Source: Kofleriaceae bacterium
Lineage (GTDB): Bacteria; Myxococcota_A; Polyangia; Haliangiales; Haliangiaceae
NCBI GenBank assembly: GCA_016763395.1
Contig: JAESTW010000758.1
Span: forward strand, 1-9,038
DNA: 9,038 nt
Reading direction: 5' to 3'
Both the position numbers and the translations under genes were made by a program. The first letter of the stretch is position 1. The number at the start of each line of letters is the position of its first letter. Under the pieces are notes generated by a model. That model ran no database searches. It saw only the letters and a program-made list of their open reading frames with translations, and was not told the DNA's origin. Shown here in pieces: positions 1-6,778 of this stretch.

Positions 1-1
1 C

Positions 2-184
2 GTGTCAACTGGAGGAGCACCACTCTTCTTCAACGACGAAATCTTCCGCAACACTACCGCGATGATGGGGCAGTGCTACTCGATTCAGGCAGTGATGCAC
101 TATGATACGTTCAATGATCGAATCGTTGGTCTTCCTCTCGATGGTGGAATGACTCGCAACGGAAGGGGTTGCCCGAAACCATAG
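2..184 (+). CDS. 3' end of an unrecognised protein gene (5' part outside the window)
   Basis: An open frame enters from the left edge and stops at TAG 182-184, giving about 60 visible residues. I do not recognise the family. The visible part has two cysteines (in GQCYS and near the end in GRGCPKP), an aromatic VMHYDTF segment and a Gly/Pro/Arg-rich tail. VMHY is superficially like the Met-turn of astacin-type metallopeptidases (SxMHY), but no zinc-binding HExxH helix is in view, so I do not assign that family. The GTG at position 2 could be an internal codon; the gene most likely starts outside the window. Support for it being real comes from the strong hairpin terminator that follows 50 bp after its stop. 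A competing open frame in register 1 closes near position 103. Confidence 0.5.
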   Translation: MSTGGAPLFFNDEIFRNTTAMMGQCYSIQAVMHYDTFNDRIVGLPLDGGMTRNGRGCPKP

Positions 185-233
185 GCAACAAGCTCAACTG
201 AGATCGCGTTGGCTGTGCCAGCGCACTATTCAC

Positions 234-266
234 CAAAACGCACGAACGCATCGCTCGTGCGTTTTG
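234..266 (+). terminator. Rho-independent terminator after the upstream gene
   Basis: A perfect 12-bp inverted repeat (CAAAACGCACGA at 234-245 and TCGTGCGTTTTG at 255-266) encloses a 9-nt loop. The GC-rich stem core is bordered by an A-run on the left and a T-run on the right, followed by GCGTTT. This layout suits termination of the upstream gene on the + strand and could also work on the - strand because of the A-run. It ends 33 nt before the galU start codon, so a galU promoter would have to lie within or right after it, unless galU is expressed by read-through. Confidence 0.8.
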
Positions 267-293
267 CGTTTCGGGGCGGTGCTGCGCGATACT
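264..293 (+). promoter_or_regulatory. Possible weak sigma-70-like promoter for galU
   Basis: TTGCGT (264-269) and GATACT (288-293) are spaced by 18 nt. They match the -35 and -10 consensus at 3/6 and 4/6 positions. If used, transcription would begin around position 300, the A of the galU ATG, giving a leaderless message. That would fit the absence of a clear Shine-Dalgarno sequence before galU. The match is weak, and the consensus for this organism is unknown. Confidence 0.2.
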
Positions 294-299
294 CGCGTT

Positions 300-1181
300 A
301 TGTCTCAGAAGGTTCGAACAGCTGTAATTCCTGCGGCGGGTCTGGGGACTCGATTTTTGCCAGCGAGCAAAGCGGTCCCAAAAGAAATGCTGCCCATTGT
401 CGATGTGCCAACGATCCAACTGGTTGTAGAAGAAGCCGCTGCAGCCGGCATCGAGCAGGTTGTGGTTGTTAACGGACGCAATAAATCTGCGATTGAAGAT
501 CATTTCGACCATGCCTACGAACTTGAGAATATCTTAGAGTCTCGGGGCAAGAGCGAGATGGTTGCAGAGTTGCGAAAAATCGCGAACATTGCACAAATCG
601 TTTCTGTCCGGCAAAAGCAAGCGCTCGGACTTGGGCATGCGATTGCTTGCGCTCACCCAGCGGTAGGAGATGAACCGGTCGCTATTCTTCTGGCTGACGA
701 TCTATTTGATGGTGGGGAGAACCCCGGCATTGGCCAACTCATCAAAGCCTATGGGGAGTGCGGCGGCGCGGGGGTCGTGGCTGTTATGGAAGTACCAGAA
801 GGCCAGGAGCACAAATACGGGATTGTGGATGGCGAGCTCGACGAACGCGGATTTTGGAAGGTGACGGGGCTAGTCGAGAAACCGGCTCCGGGCACAGCAC
901 CATCGCGCTTGGCAATCATTGGACGATATGTATTGCCACCTGAGATTTGGCCCGCTTTAGAGACAACCAAGACGGGCCATGGCGGTGGAATTCAACTCAC
1001 CGATGCGATGGTTTCGCTTATTGATGGTCCAGGATTGTACGCGATTCCAATCGAGGGAAATCGTTACGATGCTGGTGACAAAATTGGATTCCTGCATGCA
1101 AATCTGGCGTTTGCCCTCAAGCGTGATGACTTGCGCGAGCCACTGCTGGCGCTGATGAAAAAAATGCTCGACGAAGCATAG
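300..1181 (+). CDS. galU: UTP-glucose-1-phosphate uridylyltransferase (GalU)
   Basis: This 293-residue protein makes UDP-glucose and pyrophosphate from UTP and glucose-1-phosphate in the cytoplasm, supplying glycosyl donors for lipopolysaccharide, capsule and other envelope glycans. The nucleotide-binding signature AAGLGTRFLPASK lies at residues 12-24 and is followed by the conserved AVPKEMLPIVD. Other family marks are GLGHAI, LADDLFDG, VEKP at 192-195, GGGIQLTDAM and YDAGDKIGF near 256-264. Length and motif order match bacterial GalU throughout. I chose ATG 300 because it begins the conserved MSQKVRTAVIPAAG; an upstream TTG at 264 would lie inside the terminator hairpin. No convincing ribosome binding site precedes ATG 300. 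It is the first gene of the co-directional cluster, with priA 20 nt downstream. Confidence 0.97.
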   Translation: MSQKVRTAVIPAAGLGTRFLPASKAVPKEMLPIVDVPTIQLVVEEAAAAGIEQVVVVNGRNKSAIEDHFDHAYELENILESRGKSEMVAELRKIANIAQIVSVRQKQALGLGHAIACAHPAVGDEPVAILLADDLFDGGENPGIGQLIKAYGECGGAGVVAVMEVPEGQEHKYGIVDGELDERGFWKVTGLVEKPAPGTAPSRLAIIGRYVLPPEIWPALETTKTGHGGGIQLTDAMVSLIDGPGLYAIPIEGNRYDAGDKIGFLHANLAFALKRDDLREPLLALMKKMLDEA

Positions 1182-1184
1182 CCT

Positions 1185-1193
1185 GGCCGGACA
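1185..1193 (+). repeat. Copy of the recurrent word GGCCGGACA in the galU-priA gap
   Basis: The 20-nt gap between galU and priA is almost filled by GGCCGGACA. The same 9-mer occurs at 1573, 4163 and 6681, and as its complement at 7437. The shorter core GCCGGACA also occurs at 2650 and 4541, and as its complement at 605 and 8641. This is the only copy outside a coding region. Its function is unknown. Confidence 0.45.
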
Positions 1194-1201
1194 ACTAGAG
1201 C

Positions 1202-3646
1202 ATGAGTCGCTACGCAGAAGTCGCGGTACAACTGCCAGTAGCTGGCCTGTACCATTATCTGATCCCTGAACGTCTACAGGGAAAGGATCTGGTGGGCCAT
1301 CGGGCACTCGTGCCATTTGGCAACCGAGGCATAAGTGGTGTCATCGTGGCCATGTCCGATACCGCTCCGGAGGGCGTGGCGAGGATGAAAGAGCTGTATG
1401 CACTCTTGGATGCCGAGGCGATGATTATCCCGCCGGTACTGTCGCTGTGTCTGTGGGTTGCGCAATATTACGAGTCCCCACCAGGCGAGACCTTGCGGGC
1501 GGCTCTGCCACCGGGGACTGCGATTACCGCCGATCAAGGCGTGGAGTTGACGGAGGCGGGCAGGGCAGTCGCGGCCGGACAGGGTGGCGCATTGCCCAAA
1601 GTTCAGTTGGATCTGCTGATGGCATTGTCCGGTGAGTCCGAGCTGGTATCGCAACGAGATCTGACCAAGGGGCGCGCCAAAGCGAGTGATGTGGCAAGGC
1701 TTGTGGAGGCAGGACTGGCCAGTTATGTGCTATCAAGTAAGGCGGCTCGAATCAAGGACAAACAGGTTCGTGTGGCTCGGGTTGTCCGAGAATTGTCCGA
1801 GGTCGATCGCGAGAAACTACAGCGCGCGAAGGTGCGATACAAAGTGTATCAAGCACTGGAGGAGGCAGGGGGCGAGACTGATGTTTCGAAGTTAAAAGAA
1901 GCGCATCCTCTGGCGGCGACACATCTAAAAAAACTGGCCCAAGACGGCTTTGTAGCGCTTTCTGAGCGGGTTGTGCGAAACGACGCGTGGAAGGGGCACG
2001 AGTCTGATAGTGATGGCATGATTGCCGACGTCAACCCTCTCGCACTCAATGAGGCACAGGACAAGGCCGCGGTCGCGATGTGCTCGCAAATGGACTCAGA
2101 GAAGTTCGGAGCATTCTTGCTCTACGGAATCACCGGTAGCGGCAAGACAGAGGTGTACTTACAGGTGATTGCCAATTGCCTGAAACGCGGAAAAAACGCC
2201 ATTGTATTGGTGCCCGAGATTTCGTTGACGCCGCAATTGGCGGCACGATTTCGCGCGCGCTTTGGGCCTTTGGTTGCGGTGCTGCACAGCGCATTGACGA
2301 CTCGCGAGCGCTACGACGAGTGGCACAGGCTCCGGGAAGGGCAGGCTCAGATCGCTCTCGGGGCACGCTCCGCGGTCTACGCTCCTATCGACAACGTGGG
2401 CGTTATTGTGGTCGACGAAGAGCATGATCCGAGTTTTAAGCAAGAAGAGGGTGTTCGCTACCACGCAAAGGATGTTGCGTTAGTCCGAGCTCGGAATGCG
2501 GGAGCGATTTGCATTTTGGGCTCAGCTACACCGTCGCTGGAGTCCTATCACGGCACGATTACCGGACGGCTTCGACTTTTGCGCTTGCCTACCCGCGCGA
2601 CGGGGCGAGATTTGCCTCCTGTGGAACTCGTCGATATGCGGCGTCATCAGCCGGACAAAGAGTCCATGCTCACTGCACCGCTCCGAAGTGCAATTGAGGA
2701 GACCTTACACGCTGGTGACCAGGTAATACTTTTTCTCAATCGCCGAGGCTTTGATACCTTTGTGATGTGTACTGCGTGTGGGCACGCATTTCGCTGCCGC
2801 CAATGCAGTGTCTCGTTGACCTATCATCGCTTTCGCGAGAAGTTAATGTGTCATTATTGCGCCCACGAGGAGGCGCTGCCGCATACCTGTCCGAAGTGCG
2901 AGGCCACCGATTCGATTTCTCGTCGGGGCTTTGGCACGGAGAAGATCGCTGAAGCGGTGGCTAGTGCATTTCCTCAGGCACGAGTGGAGAGACTCGATCG
3001 AGATGTCGCCACGGGTGATGCCATACAAAAGGTGCTCGGCCGGGTGGCCCGGAGGGAGGTGGATATCCTGGTCGGCACCCAGATGGTGACCAAGGGACAT
3101 GATTTTCCTGGCGTTACCTTGGTTGGCGTACTGTGCGCAGACACCGGACTGTCGCTGCCTGACTTTCGCGCCAGTGAACGCACCTTTCAGCTTCTGACCC
3201 AAGTTGCCGGGCGAGCAGGGCGGGGCGACAAGCCGGGAAAGGTACTGGTGCAAACCTACAAATGTGAGAACCTGGCGATTGCTGCTGCATCCCAGCATGA
3301 TTTTGACAGGTTTTACGCTGGTGAATCTGCGGACCGGCAAGAGCTTGGCTATCCGCCTTTTGGCTACCTGGTGGCAATTCGGGTCGATGGCAGAGATGCC
3401 AGTAGCGTTATTCGGCAATGCCGCCAGGTGGCTGATATCGCCCGTAGCGTAGATGCAGAGGTCTCTGTGCTTGGTCCTGCAGAGGCGCCGTTGGCCAAGC
3501 TCAAAGGCAGAGTGCGCTGGCACCTGTGGCTCAGGGCGCAAGACCGATTGAAATTGCGCCATGCCGTACGACAAGTGATTCATCGGGCAGATACCAGGCC
3601 GGGAGTGCGCATGACAATCGACGTTGATCCGGTTTCAGCGCTATAG
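1202..3646 (+). CDS. priA: Primosomal protein N' (PriA), replication-restart 3'-5' DNA helicase
   Basis: PriA recognises stalled forks and D-loops and reloads the replicative helicase. This copy has 814 residues, longer than the 732 of E. coli, with the extra length mostly in the region before the helicase core. In order it shows the N-terminal 3'-DNA-binding domain (about 1-105, including VPFGNRGISGVIV and WVAQYYESPPGE), a winged-helix/linker region, Walker A GITGSGKT at 309-316, Walker B DEEH at 405-408 and GSATPS at 440-445. Eight zinc-binding cysteines follow at 523, 526, 532, 535, 550, 553, 563 and 566. The second helicase lobe has GTQMVTKGHDFP and the arginine-finger motif VAGRAGR at 668-674, then the C-terminal domain. 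All catalytic and metal residues are present, so it should be active. The start codon is ATG with little visible Shine-Dalgarno sequence. Confidence 0.98.
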   Translation: MSRYAEVAVQLPVAGLYHYLIPERLQGKDLVGHRALVPFGNRGISGVIVAMSDTAPEGVARMKELYALLDAEAMIIPPVLSLCLWVAQYYESPPGETLRAALPPGTAITADQGVELTEAGRAVAAGQGGALPKVQLDLLMALSGESELVSQRDLTKGRAKASDVARLVEAGLASYVLSSKAARIKDKQVRVARVVRELSEVDREKLQRAKVRYKVYQALEEAGGETDVSKLKEAHPLAATHLKKLAQDGFVALSERVVRNDAWKGHESDSDGMIADVNPLALNEAQDKAAVAMCSQMDSEKFGAFLLYGITGSGKTEVYLQVIANCLKRGKNAIVLVPEISLTPQLAARFRARFGPLVAVLHSALTTRERYDEWHRLREGQAQIALGARSAVYAPIDNVGVIVVDEEHDPSFKQEEGVRYHAKDVALVRARNAGAICILGSATPSLESYHGTITGRLRLLRLPTRATGRDLPPVELVDMRRHQPDKESMLTAPLRSAIEETLHAGDQVILFLNRRGFDTFVMCTACGHAFRCRQCSVSLTYHRFREKLMCHYCAHEEALPHTCPKCEATDSISRRGFGTEKIAEAVASAFPQARVERLDRDVATGDAIQKVLGRVARREVDILVGTQMVTKGHDFPGVTLVGVLCADTGLSLPDFRASERTFQLLTQVAGRAGRGDKPGKVLVQTYKCENLAIAAASQHDFDRFYAGESADRQELGYPPFGYLVAIRVDGRDASSVIRQCRQVADIARSVDAEVSVLGPAEAPLAKLKGRVRWHLWLRAQDRLKLRHAVRQVIHRADTRPGVRMTIDVDPVSAL

Positions 3647-3680
3647 TTGCTGAGCTTCCGCAGGTCATGGGAATAGAGTT

Positions 3681-5771
3681 TTGTCGGGTTCATCAACCAA
3701 ATTGTTAGCTGTCGCCCCAGGACCTGAGGGGCAAGAAATCGTGTCGCGAATGCGGGCTGTAGCAGGCTGGCAAGTTGCTCTCGAGCCGGACTACACCCTG
3801 GCATTGGCACACTTTCGCACCTTGCTGCCAGACGTAGTGATATTGTTTGCCGGTCCTCCTGTGGAGGAGCTTGTGGTCTTGGCCACGGACATTCAAAACG
3901 GTTCTCATGGTCGTCCGGCGTCGCTGGTATTGGTTGCAAAGGCAGGGTTTGCGGGGGCTACGACAATTCCCCATGATGAACTCGTCGTGTATGAGGCGGA
4001 GACGGATGTACTGGAGGAGCGAATCACAAGCAGTTGCCGTGCAATCAGCGCCAAGCGAATTCGAATCGCGATGGATTTGGCGATTGATAGTTTTGTCTGC
4101 GATGCAATGGACAGTTTGTCTGCGAGTGCAGATACTGTTTCTGCACAAGCCGAAGCGGCTTCGGCCGGACAAGATCTAGACACCGAAGCATCGCCTGCAA
4201 AGCGGGTTGAAACCGAGCTTCTTGGTGCTTCGGGAACCCCGCTGAGCACCTTGGAATCCAGGACTTCCACATCTGTACTTGAGGCTCCTGAGGTGTACCT
4301 TCGAGAAGAGACTGTCAGTGTTGACATGGACAGTGTCGAAACGGACAGTGTTAAAATGGACGACGTCGAAATGGACGGGATCGAGAGCGGGTATGACCCA
4401 GACTCCGACGTTGATACGCCAGCCACGCCGAGTGGTAGCGATTTTGCGCGGCAATTGCGGGAGAAGATGTCAAAAATGGCGGAGCGGCTTTTTCCCGCTC
4501 CACTGAGGAACGAGGATACCATCAGTTTGGTTTCTGCACCGCCGGACAATCAGGATTTCGATCTGTCCGACGGGAGTGAGCTTGGACTCACTGAATTGAG
4601 CGATGCCGATGAGGTGTCGTTCGTGTCGTCCGAGGAGATGGTGAGTGATTCGGATATTGAACGCGAGCGCAGCTATCGTCCGCGAGAAGAACCTGAGAGT
4701 CGTTTACTCTCGTTTACTGGGGAACTCGGGGATGGAGACGACGACGTATCTAGGCTGATCGCTCGGTTTTGGCACACCCGCTTTACGGGTTGGATTACCT
4801 TTCGCGCAGGGGAGCGCGAGTTGCGTCTCGATTTTGACCAAGGGCGTGTTGTTTTCGTCGCGTCTAAAAGCTCTGACGATCGAATGGGAGAACTCTTAGT
4901 CAGACAAGGGAAAATAAACCGGGAGCAACTCGCCAATTGCCAGACCCAGGTCTCTGCCTCTGGGCGCAGAATGGGAGAGCTTCTAGTTGAACTCGGATAT
5001 CTGAAGCCACGAGAGTTGTTGCCGGCTGTCCGCCAGCATCTGGAGGATTTGTACTATTCACTCTTCGCTTGGACCGAGGGCAGCTTTGAGGCGGTGCAGG
5101 GAGTCACGGACGATGAAAAGATTCGGCTTTCTCGGCATCCTGCGGCGTTGATCGTCGAAGGGGTCCGGAGGAAGTACGATCGCAGTCGCCTTACAACATG
5201 TTTAGGGGACAGCAAAACAGTTGTGTTCGCCTTGCCTTCGGAAGCGCTGTCCAAAACCTTGGGGTCGGCGGAGTTAACCTTGGGTGAGACCAAGGCACAC
5301 GCACTATTTTCTGGCGAAAACATGCTGGAGGAAATCGCCAATAACAGCGGCATCCAGGAGTTGGCAGTGGCACAGCTCGCTTTTGCGTGGGTGTGTTTGG
5401 GGGTCGCTGAGGTGATCTCGGGCGAGTGGCAGGGCCAGACTCGTCCGGGCCGAGGAACGCAACCACTGATCGGCGATAGCGACATCGAAATTGATCGAGA
5501 GCGAGCTCTGGCCAAACATCGATTGATACAGATGGGAGACTACTTCGAGGTGTTGGGGGTTCGGCAGGATGCAAGTGCGTTCGAGATCAAACGCGCCTAC
5601 GAAGCAGCTCAACGTTACTATAAGCCCTCTGCGTTGCCGTCCGAGCTTCGCACGGAACTGGAGGATGTTCTCCGGGAGATCGAAGAGGTCATCGAAGAGG
5701 CCTACCTAATTTTGAGTAACGATGTTATTCGGTTGCAATACCGGGCGAACATCCAACCATCGAAGGCGTAA
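3681..5771 (+). CDS. PATAN (DUF4388) protein with receiver-like N-terminus and J-like C-terminus
   Basis: This is a 696-residue cytoplasmic protein of unknown specific role with no signal peptide or membrane segment. Residues about 5-125 look like a CheY-type receiver fold, but the usual phosphoacceptor position after PDVVIL is Phe. Residues about 140-335 form an acidic Ser/Asp/Glu-rich, probably disordered linker containing four pentapeptide repeats (216-235). Residues about 342-505 match a PATAN/DUF4388 domain, seen in LLSFTGEL, RMGELLVRQGKI, RMGELLVELGYL and HPAALIVEGVRRKYDR. A helical region follows, then a J-like domain at about 618-692 (GDYFEVLGVRQDAS, IKRAYEAAQRYY, EAYLILSN). Its HPD tripeptide reads KPS (648-650), so DnaK stimulation is unlikely. 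The start is TTG 3681: an in-frame TGA lies at 3651 and the first in-frame ATG comes much later, with a weak GGAATAGAG upstream. Such proteins occur in motility, signalling and predatory deltaproteobacterial lineages; the function here is inference only. Confidence 0.85.
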   Translation: MSGSSTKLLAVAPGPEGQEIVSRMRAVAGWQVALEPDYTLALAHFRTLLPDVVILFAGPPVEELVVLATDIQNGSHGRPASLVLVAKAGFAGATTIPHDELVVYEAETDVLEERITSSCRAISAKRIRIAMDLAIDSFVCDAMDSLSASADTVSAQAEAASAGQDLDTEASPAKRVETELLGASGTPLSTLESRTSTSVLEAPEVYLREETVSVDMDSVETDSVKMDDVEMDGIESGYDPDSDVDTPATPSGSDFARQLREKMSKMAERLFPAPLRNEDTISLVSAPPDNQDFDLSDGSELGLTELSDADEVSFVSSEEMVSDSDIERERSYRPREEPESRLLSFTGELGDGDDDVSRLIARFWHTRFTGWITFRAGERELRLDFDQGRVVFVASKSSDDRMGELLVRQGKINREQLANCQTQVSASGRRMGELLVELGYLKPRELLPAVRQHLEDLYYSLFAWTEGSFEAVQGVTDDEKIRLSRHPAALIVEGVRRKYDRSRLTTCLGDSKTVVFALPSEALSKTLGSAELTLGETKAHALFSGENMLEEIANNSGIQELAVAQLAFAWVCLGVAEVISGEWQGQTRPGRGTQPLIGDSDIEIDRERALAKHRLIQMGDYFEVLGVRQDASAFEIKRAYEAAQRYYKPSALPSELRTELEDVLREIEEVIEEAYLILSNDVIRLQYRANIQPSKA
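4326..4385 (+). repeat. Four tandem 15-bp in-frame repeats in the PATAN protein linker
   Basis: Four consecutive 15-nt units of the form ATGGACAGTGTCGAA encode MDSVE, TDSVK, MDDVE and MDGIE. They add acidic, low-complexity sequence to the predicted disordered linker between the receiver-like and PATAN domains. The units have diverged by several substitutions, so this is not a recent slippage tract. Confidence 0.8.
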
Positions 5772-5774
5772 GGA
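5771..5774 (+). promoter_or_regulatory. Shine-Dalgarno AGGA that fixes the fmt GTG start
   Basis: AGGA overlaps the last base of the preceding TAA stop and lies 7 nt before GTG 5782. It supports GTG 5782 over the in-frame codon at 5722, which would lie inside the upstream gene and add 20 residues foreign to the Fmt family. Confidence 0.65.
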
Positions 5775-5781
5775 ACGAGCA

Positions 5782-6774
5782 GTGCGAATTGTATTTATGG
5801 GGACACCCGATTTTGCGGTACCAGCGCTGGAGGCTTTGCTTCCGCAGCACGATGTCGTGTTAGTTGTTACAAAACCGGACAAGCCGGCCGGGCGAAAAAA
5901 GAAGATGACTTCTCCGCCAGTCAAAACGATAGCAGAGGCTGCGGGCATTGAGGTCATTCAACCGAATTCTGCCCGGACACCGGAATTTCTTGATGCCATT
6001 GTCCAGGCCAATGCCGAGGTTGGTGTCGTCGTCGCATACGGAAAAATATTGCCAGCGGCAGTGCTCGAGGCCTTTCCTTTGGGCTGTTTAAATATCCACG
6101 GTTCTCTCTTGCCCAAGTATCGTGGGGCAGCGCCAATTCAGAGAGCGGTGATGAACGGTGACGCTGAAACAGGGGTTTCCATCATGCTGCTTGACGAAGG
6201 CATGGATACTGGTCCTGTGCTTATGACGAAACGGATTCCGATCTCGGACAAAGATAGTGCGGGATCGATTTTTGATAGCTTGGCGCCTCTGGGGGCGAGC
6301 ACGCTCTTGCAGGCCTTGGCCGGGTTGTCAGCTGGGACTCTCACTGCTGTCCCACAAGATGGCGCGCAGGCAACTCATGCGGCGATGCTGCAAAAGCGTG
6401 ACGGACTCGTGGATTGGTCGCTGGCCGCACAGGTCATCGCGGCTCGAATTCGTGGACTCGATCCTTGGCCAGGCGCATTCACGCCCTACGGTGAGGGAAA
6501 TTTGAAACTCTTTGGTGCCATTGTCGCCGAAGGAGGCGGGGCTCCCGGAAGCATCTTGTCCTATGACAAATCGGGGCTGATACTCGCTTGTGGAGAGGGG
6601 GCAATTTGTGTGTCCGAGGTGCAAGCGCCGGGCAAGAAGCGTATGAGTGCATACTCTTTTGCCAATGGCCGACGTTTGGAGGCCGGACAGAGCTTTAGTC
6701 CTCAGGGCTTAAGTCCTCAGGGCTTTAGTCCTCAGGGCTTGAGTCCCCTGGGCCCGTCCGGTGGAGGAAATTAA
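5782..6774 (+). CDS. fmt: Methionyl-tRNA formyltransferase (Fmt)
   Basis: Fmt transfers a formyl group from 10-formyl-tetrahydrofolate to Met-tRNA(fMet), preparing the initiator tRNA for bacterial translation. The 330-residue product starts with the family N-terminus VRIVFMGTPDFAVPALE, where V is read as Met from GTG. The catalytic triad is in place: N104 and H106 in LNIHGSLLPKYRGAAPIQ, and D142 in MDTGPVL. The C-terminal OB-like tRNA-binding domain follows, with IRGLDPWPGAF being typical. The odd part is the tail: after the family domain ends near LEAGQSF, residues 305-324 are four SPQG-type pentapeptides followed by a Gly/Pro end, absent from ordinary Fmt. The gene starts 10 nt after the PATAN gene and carries the rsmB ribosome binding site inside its last codons. 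A def gene, a common neighbour of fmt, is not present in the window. Confidence 0.97.
   Translation: MRIVFMGTPDFAVPALEALLPQHDVVLVVTKPDKPAGRKKKMTSPPVKTIAEAAGIEVIQPNSARTPEFLDAIVQANAEVGVVVAYGKILPAAVLEAFPLGCLNIHGSLLPKYRGAAPIQRAVMNGDAETGVSIMLLDEGMDTGPVLMTKRIPISDKDSAGSIFDSLAPLGASTLLQALAGLSAGTLTAVPQDGAQATHAAMLQKRDGLVDWSLAAQVIAARIRGLDPWPGAFTPYGEGNLKLFGAIVAEGGGAPGSILSYDKSGLILACGEGAICVSEVQAPGKKRMSAYSFANGRRLEAGQSFSPQGLSPQGFSPQGLSPLGPSGGGN
6694..6753 (+). repeat. Four tandem 15-bp repeats at the 3' end of fmt
   Basis: Four units of TTTAGTCCTCAGGGC, nearly identical in the first three and diverged in the fourth, encode FSPQG, LSPQG, FSPQG and LSPLG. In RNA, the stretch AAGUCC-UCA-GGGCUU can form a 6-bp stem-loop that includes one G-U pair. 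The tract therefore adds both a repetitive peptide tail and potential hairpins just upstream of the rsmB start. Near-identity of three units suggests fairly recent duplication. Confidence 0.9.
6763..6767 (+). promoter_or_regulatory. Shine-Dalgarno GGAGG for rsmB, inside the fmt 3' end
   Basis: GGAGG lies 11 nt before ATG 6779 and inside the last codons of fmt. It favours ATG 6779 over the in-frame GTG 6761, since the Shine-Dalgarno itself would otherwise be within the rsmB coding sequence. Its position suggests translational coupling of rsmB to fmt. Confidence 0.7.
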
Positions 6775-6778
6775 GTCG

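Noticed and set aside
2..184. VMHY segment resembling the Met-turn of astacin-type metallopeptidases
   Set aside because: The HExxH zinc motif would be outside the window and the residues after VMHY do not follow the family. A four-residue match is not enough to name it.
264..299. Longer galU reading from TTG 264
   Set aside because: It would add 12 residues encoded by the terminator's right arm, and family similarity begins at ATG 300.
111..512. Long antisense open frame opposite galU and its upstream region
   Set aside because: Its translation shows no family features and it lies opposite the terminator and a conserved gene. It is a shadow frame.
2843..3583. 246-residue antisense open frame opposite priA
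   Set aside because: It mirrors the conserved helicase lobe and C-terminal domain of priA, has no recognisable domain, and is explained by low stop density on the opposite strand.
3905..4549. 214-residue antisense Ser-rich frame opposite the PATAN gene linker
   Set aside because: The Ser/Thr-rich translation is the complement of Asp/Glu/Ser codons in the acidic linker. No start signal or family match is visible.
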